Shown here: positions 7,546 through 10,900 of the stretch, in pieces
How the letters are laid out: each line of letters starts with the position of its first letter
Position numbering within the stretch: position 1 is the stretch's first letter
NCBI GenBank assembly: GCA_002452635.1
Contig: DKEU01000020.1
Span: forward strand, 1-10,900
Reading direction: 5' to 3'
DNA length: 10,900 bases
Source: Desulfovibrionaceae bacterium UBA6814
Lineage (GTDB): Bacteria > Desulfobacterota > Desulfovibrionia > Desulfovibrionales > Desulfovibrionaceae
The notes under the pieces: model-generated
Database searches by the model: none
What the model saw: only the letters and a program-made list of their open reading frames with translations
What the model was told of the DNA's origin: nothing
Position numbers and translations under genes: made by a program

Positions 7546-7574
7546 GTCATAGCCCAGGCCCGCGGGTTTGCCAA
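7546..7574 (-). promoter_or_regulatory. Candidate sigma-70 promoter for the L-2-hydroxyglutarate oxidase gene
   Basis: On the minus strand TTGGCA (plus positions 7569-7574, 5 of 6 match to TTGACA) is separated by exactly 17 bases from TATGAC (7546-7551, 4 of 6 match to TATAAT). Transcription would start near 7539, giving a leader of about 25 bases that includes the AAGGA ribosome binding site. The -35 box lies at the centre of a palindrome (see 7557-7587). Confidence 0.55.
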
Positions 7575-7587
7575 CCCGGAGCGGGCC
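7557..7587. promoter_or_regulatory. Palindrome over the oxidase -35 box, candidate operator
   Basis: CGGGTT (7563-7568), TGCC, AACCCG (7573-7578) is a perfect inverted repeat. It is nested inside a larger one, GGCCCGC (7557-7563) against GCGGGCC (7581-7587), with GGA unpaired. The predicted minus-strand -35 box TTGGCA covers its centre, and the plus-strand promoter for the lipoprotein begins 12 bases beyond it. The position suits a repressor site controlling the oxidase gene and possibly both divergent genes. No regulator gene lies in the window, so the binding protein is unknown. Confidence 0.45.
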
Positions 7588-7598
7588 TCGCCACCTGC

Positions 7599-7627
7599 TT
7601 GCCTTTGCCTTGGGTCGGGGGGATACT
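7599..7627 (+). promoter_or_regulatory. Candidate sigma-70 promoter for the lipoprotein gene
   Basis: TTGCCT (7599-7604, 4 of 6) and GATACT (7622-7627, 4 of 6) are 17 bases apart. The start of transcription would be near 7634. The resulting 41-base leader would begin almost directly with a CGGGGC-GTT-GCCCCG hairpin (7637-7651), which would leave the AAGGAGG ribosome binding site (7662-7668) exposed. Confidence 0.45.
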
Positions 7628-7674
7628 GGAAGCGGACGGGGCGTTGCCCCGGCCCTTGTCCAAGGAGGCTCGCC

Positions 7675-8025
7675 ATGTATCGCATCGTGCTGCTGATCGC
7701 GGCCGTCCTGGCCCTGAGCGCGTGTTCCGCGCTGCGGCCCATGACCCTGTCCGAGGCGCGGGGGTTCTGCAACACCGCGGACGGCAACGGGGCGTCGGGC
7801 GACGACGGGTCCAGCACCGGAAGCTGCCGGCAACAACTGGAAATCTGCGCCCAGTTCTTCGACCCCCTGGCCGTGGGAACCTGGAGCCGGCAATCCTGCC
7901 TGGACCACTGCAACCAGGTCCAGGCCGTCATGTACCACGAACACGCCGTGGACGACTGCTCCATGGGCGTGAAGCGGGCCGACGAGCTGTGCGAGCAGTA
8001 TTGCCGGGGCAATCTTCCCCGGTAG
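7675..8025 (+). CDS. Small cysteine-rich lipoprotein of unknown family
   Basis: A 116-residue predicted lipoprotein. MYRIVLLIAAVLALSAC is a lipoprotein signal sequence with lipobox LSAC and lipidated Cys17; the next residue is Ser, which in enteric bacteria would favour outer-membrane sorting. The mature part holds eight further cysteines at 32, 51, 58, 75, 79, 95, 106 and 110, including two CxxxC pairs (75/79 and 106/110), an even number consistent with four disulfides in the periplasm. It is otherwise soluble and mixed in charge, with a Gly/Ser/Asp-rich stretch at 37-50. AAGGAGG six bases upstream fixes the ATG. It stands alone between a divergent oxidase and a convergent operon. I do not recognise the family; the CxxxC pattern could also hold a metal or cofactor, but no CxxCH heme motif is present. 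Confidence 0.85.
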   Translation: MYRIVLLIAAVLALSACSALRPMTLSEARGFCNTADGNGASGDDGSSTGSCRQQLEICAQFFDPLAVGTWSRQSCLDHCNQVQAVMYHEHAVDDCSMGVKRADELCEQYCRGNLPR

Positions 8026-8034
8026 GCGCGCCTA
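8004..8034. repeat. Hairpin and 12-bp palindrome joining two convergent stop codons
   Basis: CCGGGG (8004-8009), loop CAATCTT, CCCCGG (8017-8022) forms a six-pair hairpin in the last codons of the lipoprotein gene. Directly after it, TAGGCGCGCCTA (8023-8034) is a perfect palindrome whose first TAG is the lipoprotein stop and whose last CTA is the complement of the TPR gene's stop. No T-run follows on either strand, so no ordinary intrinsic terminator separates the two genes. Confidence 0.8.
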
Positions 8035-8340
8035 GCCCAGGCGGGCCGTGAGCTCCGGGGGCAGGGCCTGGCCCAGTTCCGCGGCCTTGGCCGCGGCCTG
8101 GCGCGCTCCCTCCCGGTCGTCCGTTTCCAGGCAGGCCGCGGCCAGCTCGGCCCAGGCCTCGCCGAACCCGGGGCGCAGCTCCACCGCGCGCCGCAGGTGC
8201 TTGCGGGCGTCCTGGGCCAGGCCCAGGAAGAGCTCCGCCCCGCCCAGGGTGTAGAACCCGGCCGCGTCCGGGGCCAGGCCCACCTTGCGGCGCATGACCT
8301 GCACCACCCGCGCGGCGCTGTCCTCGTTCTCGAAGTGCAT
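8032..8340 (-). CDS. Small TPR-repeat protein
   Basis: A 102-residue, probably cytoplasmic helical protein. After a short charged N-terminus (MHFENEDSAARVVQVMRRKV), residues from about 27 to 92 form two tetratricopeptide-like repeats. The first (about 27-59) reads AGFYTLGGAELFLGLAQDAR and continues to the typical helix end AVELRP. The second (about 60-92) contains EAWAELAAACLETDDREGAR. Such repeats usually bind another protein; there is no enzymatic motif. AAGGAG six bases before the ATG supports the start. The gene begins 13 bases after the MFS transporter stop, so it is almost certainly the last gene of that operon and may be translated from the same message. Its stop is separated from the opposing lipoprotein stop by only 6 bases. 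Confidence 0.8.
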   Translation of the reverse strand: MHFENEDSAARVVQVMRRKVGLAPDAAGFYTLGGAELFLGLAQDARKHLRRAVELRPGFGEAWAELAAACLETDDREGARQAAAKAAELGQALPPELTARLG

Positions 8341-8353
8341 GTGCGTCTCCTTG

Positions 8354-9634
8354 TCAGTCCGACTGGCCGTGCGCGCGCAGCCCCAGGCCCGGGCTCTCCG
8401 GGACCAGGCAGTAGAGCAGGCCCGTGAGCCCCACCCCGGCGGCGAAGAAGAGCCACACCGGGATGAAGAGGCCCGGCGCGTTCAGGGAGGCCAGCTCGCC
8501 GGGCACCAGGAGCGCCCCGGCCTGGAGCAGGGCCGCCGGGCCCAGCATGTTGAACAGGTTGACGGCGCTCATGGCCGTGGCGGACATGCCCGCGGGCGAG
8601 AGCTCCTTCACGTGGGCGTAGGTCACCTGGCCCGGCGCGGCCATGAATCCCAGCAGGAAGAACAGGGCGATGAGCACCGGGGAGGAGGTGTCCCGGGTGA
8701 GGGGGATCAGGGCGGCCAGGAGCAGGGAGAAGAGCAGGAGCGAGGGCGCCACCACCCACTTGCGGGAGTGCAGGGTGCGGTCCGAAATCCGGCCGGAGAG
8801 GGGCAGGGACAGGATGTAGCCGATACTGCACGCCAGGAGCACGTTGCCCGCCGCCACCTGGTCCAGGCCCAGGCCCTGGCGCAGGTAGGGGCCGGCCCAC
8901 AGCCCGGTGAGGGCCATGAAGGACCCGAAGCGGAAGAAGGTGCCCGCGCTGACGATCCAGAACCAGGGCGTGCGCACCAGCCGGCCCAGGCCGCGGAAGG
9001 GGTTCACCGCATCGCCGGGCCGGGCCTCGGCCCCGGCCGGGTGGTTGCGCACCACGCAGAAGAGCGCCGCCACCTGGAGCACGTTCACCGCAGCCAGCAC
9101 CATGAAGGCCCCGCGCCAGCCCGTGGCTTGGGAGAGCAGGGCCAGGGGCGTGGCGGCCAGGGCCATGCCCAGGGAGCCCACCGAGGTGAGCACGCCCATG
9201 AGGGTGGCGAAGCGGTCCGCCGGGAACCAGTTCACCAGCAGGGTGAGGGAGCCCATGAGGTTGCCGGACATGCCCAGGCCCATGAGGGCGCGGCCCACGA
9301 ACGCGCCGGTGGAGCTGTCCGCCAGGGCGAAGAGCAGGGAGCCCCCGGCCGCGGTGAGGCCCAGGCCCACCATGATGAGCCGCGGCCCCAGGCGGTCCAG
9401 GCCGGGGCCGAGCACCGGCTGGGCCGCGGCAAAGGCGTAGAAGAAGGCCGCGGACAGGGCCGAGAGCCCGGCCGCGCCGAGCCCCAGGTCCGCGGCCAGT
9501 TCGTTGCTGACCACCGTGACCGAGACCCGGTAGAACATGCTGAGCAGAAAGCCCGAGGTGGCCACCGCGAAGATGGCGGCCGCCCGGGCTGAGGTGCGGG
9601 GGGAGCGGGTGGAGCGGGGAGCGGCTGCGTTCAT
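8354..9634 (-). CDS. Major facilitator superfamily transporter
   Basis: A 426-residue inner-membrane transporter with about 12 predicted membrane segments. The first begins near residue 19 (AAIFAVATSGFLLSMFYRVS). The MFS motif A between segments 2 and 3 is GPGLDRLGPRL at about 76-86, and the partly matching copy in the second half is SGRISDRTLHSRK. A hydrophilic central loop (about 205-225, RNHPAGAEARPGDAVNPFRG) separates the two six-helix halves. Substrate and direction cannot be read from sequence. The ATG at 9634 has no ribosome binding site within reach, while the upstream CULT gene stops 40 bases before it, so translation may depend on coupling or on a non-canonical start region. It is followed after 13 bases by the TPR gene. 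The order CULT, MFS, TPR suggests a transport module linked to whatever ligand the CULT protein binds. Confidence 0.9.
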   Translation of the reverse strand: MNAAAPRSTRSPRTSARAAAIFAVATSGFLLSMFYRVSVTVVSNELAADLGLGAAGLSALSAAFFYAFAAAQPVLGPGLDRLGPRLIMVGLGLTAAGGSLLFALADSSTGAFVGRALMGLGMSGNLMGSLTLLVNWFPADRFATLMGVLTSVGSLGMALAATPLALLSQATGWRGAFMVLAAVNVLQVAALFCVVRNHPAGAEARPGDAVNPFRGLGRLVRTPWFWIVSAGTFFRFGSFMALTGLWAGPYLRQGLGLDQVAAGNVLLACSIGYILSLPLSGRISDRTLHSRKWVVAPSLLLFSLLLAALIPLTRDTSSPVLIALFFLLGFMAAPGQVTYAHVKELSPAGMSATAMSAVNLFNMLGPAALLQAGALLVPGELASLNAPGLFIPVWLFFAAGVGLTGLLYCLVPESPGLGLRAHGQSD

Positions 9635-9667
9635 GGGTTGGCCCGGTACACCTGAACGGTGCGAAAG

Positions 9668-9687
9668 GGAAGGGCTAGTTCCCTTCC
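9668..9687 (-). repeat. Small hairpin across the CULT gene stop codon
   Basis: GGAAGGG (9668-9674), loop CTAGTT, CCCTTCC (9681-9687) forms a seven-pair stem. The loop contains the CTA that is the complement of the CULT gene's TAG stop. On the transcribed minus strand the stem is followed by CTTTCGC rather than a T-run. It may modulate read-through to, or translation of, the MFS gene, but this is only a possibility. Confidence 0.35.
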
Positions 9688-10130
9688 GTAATTTCGGCGA
9701 TGCGGTCCGCGATGAGGCCGTGGAAGGCCGCGCCTCCGGCCAGGGGGGCGAAGCGCCAGCCCAGGTGGATGTCGCAGCGGCGGCACACCGCCACCTGCCA
9801 GGAGCAGCCCGGGAACCAGGGGAACTCGGTGGAGGGCGGCCCTACGCCGCGGCAGCCCGGGGCCGCGCGGAACAGGGCCAGGTCGAAGACGTACCCATGG
9901 GGGTTGGCGAACACGTGGCGGTGGGACCCGCCCCGCGCGGTGCGGGCCGCCGCGGTGGTCAGCGTCTGGCCGCAGGCCCGGCACACGATGCGCCGGCCGC
10001 CGTCCCCGGGGGCGGGCTCCTCGTCCGCGGCCGCGTCGGGCCGGCCCGCCTCCTCCGGTCCCTCCCGGAGCAGGAGCAGGGCCGGCGGCAGGGCCGGCGG
10101 CCAGGGGCGGGGCAGGGCAGGGGAGGCCAT
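9675..10130 (-). CDS. CULT-domain (cereblon-like thalidomide-binding fold) protein
   Basis: A 151-residue protein with a variable, proline/alanine-rich N-terminus (1-46) and a full CULT domain (about 48-145), the beta-tent zinc domain of cereblon. Zinc ligands are Cys50/Cys53 (CRAC) and Cys116/Cys119 (CRRC). The ligand cage is Trp105, Trp111, Trp125 plus Phe127. The 6, 14 and 2 residue steps equal those of human cereblon Trp380, Trp386, Trp400 and Phe402. Further shared motifs are NPHGYV, PPSTE, WFPG and HLGW. In human cereblon this pocket binds glutarimides such as thalidomide and C-terminal cyclic imides; bacterial homologues such as MsCI4 of Magnetospirillum bind the same drugs, but their natural ligand is unknown. 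No signal peptide or Lon-like domain is present. ATG at 10130 is chosen with a moderate AGGGTGG site; the frame is open further upstream only through the folded repeat. It is the first gene of an operon with the MFS and TPR genes. Confidence 0.9.
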   Translation of the reverse strand: MASPALPRPWPPALPPALLLLREGPEEAGRPDAAADEEPAPGDGGRRIVCRACGQTLTTAAARTARGGSHRHVFANPHGYVFDLALFRAAPGCRGVGPPSTEFPWFPGCSWQVAVCRRCDIHLGWRFAPLAGGAAFHGLIADRIAEITEGN

Positions 10131-10143
10131 GGCCCACCCTAGC

Positions 10144-10205
10144 GCATTCTGGTCTTGAAGCAAGACCCGGAGCTGGAATAATGTTCCATTATTCCAGCAG
10201 AATGC
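10144..10205. repeat. Perfect three-way-junction (cloverleaf-like) inverted-repeat element
   Basis: Three helices with no mismatches nest together. The outer stem is GCATTCT (10144-10150) with AGAATGC (10199-10205). Stem B is GGTCTTG (10151-10157), loop AAG, CAAGACC (10161-10167). Stem C is GCTGGAATAAT (10172-10182), loop GTTCC, ATTATTCCAGC (10188-10198). The junction is tight, with zero, four (CGGA) and zero unpaired bases. It lies in the divergent gap upstream of the CULT gene and is AT-richer than its surroundings. It may be a structured RNA, a small non-autonomous mobile repeat or a DNA-binding site; the stem C palindrome alone would also make a good operator. No known family is recognised. 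Confidence 0.8.
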
Positions 10206-10208
10206 ACA

Positions 10209-10243
10209 AGAGCGCCTAAGCCTTTGCAAGGCTAAGGCGCTCT
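10209..10243. repeat. Long hairpin next to the three-way-junction element
   Basis: The left arm 10209-10224 (AGAGCGCCTAAGCCTT) pairs with the right arm 10228-10243 (AAGGCTAAGGCGCTCT) around the loop TGC. There are nine pairs, one A-A mismatch (10218/10234), then six pairs. No T-run follows on the plus strand; on the minus strand it is followed by TGTGCATT. It begins 4 bases after the preceding element, so the two probably form one unit of about 100 bases. Confidence 0.8.
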
Positions 10244-10324
10244 AGCGCCCGTACCTGCGCCCTGCAACCGCGCCGTTCTGGACCGGGCGCGTGCGCCGCG
10301 CTATGGTGGCCGGAGGAGGTTGCC

Positions 10325-10546
10325 ATGGCGCGCAAGGAGTTCAAGGTCATCACCGTGCAGGAAGGGGCCCTGGGGTCCATCCTCCTGGGCGCGAGCAAGC
10401 TGCCCGTGCGCCGGATGGAGGAGGAGCTGAACCAATGGGGCCGGCAGGGCTGGGACGTGAGCTTCATGCTCATCGAGCAGAAACGGCTGTTCCTGTTCTG
10501 GTCCCGCGAGGCCGCGGTCATCACCCTGAGCCGCGAGCTCGCCTAG
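10325..10546 (+). CDS. DUF4177 family protein
   Basis: A 73-residue soluble protein matching the small DUF4177 family, whose members typically start with a 'K(E/Y)YKVV' strand, contain a helix and a 'GWE/DV' motif, and end in a hydrophobic strand pair. Here these are EFKVITVQEGALGSILLG at about 5-22, the helix MEEELNQWGRQGWDV at about 31-45, and RLFLFWSREAAVITLSR at the end. The function of the family is unknown; no catalytic residues stand out. GGAGGAGG five bases before the ATG gives a strong start. Its stop codon lies within the TAGGAGG that serves the next gene, so the two are very probably cotranscribed and may be translationally coupled. It is divergent from the CULT operon. Confidence 0.85.
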   Translation: MARKEFKVITVQEGALGSILLGASKLPVRRMEEELNQWGRQGWDVSFMLIEQKRLFLFWSREAAVITLSRELA

Positions 10547-10554
10547 GAGGCTCC

Positions 10555-10900
10555 ATGCCCGAGACCCTCCCCAGACTCCGCGAGGACCTGGAGTTCGTTC
10601 CCCTGGAGGCGGACGGCCAGGCGTTGGTGGCGGTGCGGGACCCGCTGGGCCTGGCCCCGCAGGACCGGGCCTTCGTGCTGGACGTGCTGCGGCTCTATGT
10701 GTCCCTGGGCGAGGACGCGGGCCTGGACGACCTGGCCCGGGCCCTGGACCAGGCCACCGGCGACGCCGGGGTGGGGCCGGACCAGGCCCGGGCTCTGGTG
10801 GCCGGGCTGGACGCCTGCCGGCTCCTGGACTCCCCGGCGTTCCGGGAGGACCGGGCCGCGGCCCTGGCCGCCTGGGAAGCGGCTGCGGAACGGCCCGCCT
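10555..10900 (+). CDS. amrB: Probable AmmeMemoRadiSam system protein B (MEMO-like), N-terminal part
   Basis: The first 115 codons of a longer protein that runs off the window. The visible part is not the MEMO core itself but the N-terminal extension found in many bacterial AmmeMemoRadiSam protein B sequences: a PRLREDLEFVPLEADGQA strand pair, the characteristic VRDPLGLAPQ motif, a small helical domain (about 38-85, with DDLARALDQATG) and LDACRLLDSPAFREDRAAAL, after which the MEMO domain would begin. These proteins usually occur with an AMMECR1 protein and a radical SAM enzyme; the chemistry of the system is unsettled. TAGGAGG four bases before the ATG supports the start, and it follows the DUF4177 gene by 8 bases. 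A PqqD-like or other winged-helix protein cannot be excluded without the rest of the gene. Confidence 0.65.
   Translation, partial: MPETLPRLREDLEFVPLEADGQALVAVRDPLGLAPQDRAFVLDVLRLYVSLGEDAGLDDLARALDQATGDAGVGPDQARALVAGLDACRLLDSPAFREDRAAALAAWEAAAERPA

Larger units (their letters stand above)
10139..10248. mobile_element. Possible non-autonomous insertion bounded by CTAGCGC direct repeats
   Basis: CTAGCGC occurs at 10139-10145 and again at 10242-10248, exactly at the two borders of the folded region, like a 7-bp target-site duplication. The 96 bases between them carry almost all of the three-way-junction element and the long hairpin. There are no clear terminal inverted repeats and no transposase gene, so the mobile interpretation rests on the direct repeat and on the unusual composition alone. 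Confidence 0.3.

Noticed and set aside
6183..8051. Plus-strand open frame across the oxidase gene
   Set aside because: It crosses a strong terminator and is the reverse-strand shadow of the well-conserved oxidase; composition is biased and no motif is visible.
8285..9592. Plus-strand open frame antisense to the MFS gene (435 codons)
   Set aside because: His/Gln/Gly/Glu-rich low-complexity translation, opposite a normal 12-helix transporter.
10144..10205. Hammerhead or other self-cleaving ribozyme, because of the three-way junction
   Set aside because: The junction has only four unpaired bases (CGGA) and lacks the CUGANGA and GAA core of a hammerhead on either strand.
10131..10229. In-frame upstream start of the CULT protein at 10229
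   Set aside because: The extra 33 codons read through the folded repeat element and have no homology to the family; the ATG at 10130 fits better.
10209..10243. Integron attC site, because of an imperfect palindrome with GCCTAAG and GGCTAAGG
   Set aside because: The core sites RYYYAAC and GTTRRRY are missing, and no integrase or cassette structure is present.
1..10900. CRISPR arrays, tRNA or rRNA genes, insertion sequences with transposase
   Set aside because: No regularly spaced repeats, tRNA-like folds with conserved T-loop bases, rRNA motifs or transposase-like proteins were seen.

Overview
The window is very GC-rich and densely coded, with short intergenic gaps and strong AGGAGG-type ribosome binding sites. 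The gene set (a TAXI-type TRAP transporter with fused permease, an AmmeMemoRadiSam protein B homologue with an N-terminal extension, a PAS-GGDEF sensor, a bacterial CULT-domain protein) suggests a high-GC deltaproteobacterium of the Desulfovibrio type. That assignment is inference; no rRNA or other taxonomic marker is present.

Layout. Positions 1-1049 (minus) carry the N-terminal part of a PAS-PAS-GGDEF signalling protein that runs off the left edge. Divergent from it is a YwrD-like gamma-glutamyltransferase (1250-2902). After a 244-base gap comes a two-gene TAXI TRAP transporter operon: periplasmic binding protein (3147-4136), a 15-bp perfect intercistronic hairpin, then the fused DctQM permease (4220-6157). 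A bidirectional terminator separates this from the convergent L-2-hydroxyglutarate oxidase (6318-7514, minus). A 160-base divergent promoter region then leads to a cysteine-rich lipoprotein (7675-8025, plus), whose stop codon lies in the same 12-bp palindrome as the stop of the next, convergent operon.

That minus-strand operon reads, in transcription order, CULT (cereblon-like) domain protein (10130-9675), MFS transporter (9634-8354) and small TPR protein (8340-8032). Upstream of it lies a remarkable structured element (10144-10243): a perfect three-way-junction fold plus a long hairpin, bracketed by a 7-bp direct repeat. On the far side, on the plus strand, are a DUF4177 protein and the start of an AmmeMemoRadiSam protein B gene that runs off the right edge.

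Working together. The left and central genes share a five-carbon theme: gamma-glutamyl hydrolysis or transfer, a TAXI transporter class with known glutamate and C5-dicarboxylate ligands, and oxidation of L-2-hydroxyglutarate to 2-oxoglutarate. This link is a hypothesis from neighbourhood only. The most striking items are the CULT protein, which keeps every zinc-binding and tri-tryptophan ligand-cage residue at the human cereblon spacing and sits with a transporter, and the folded repeat just upstream of it.
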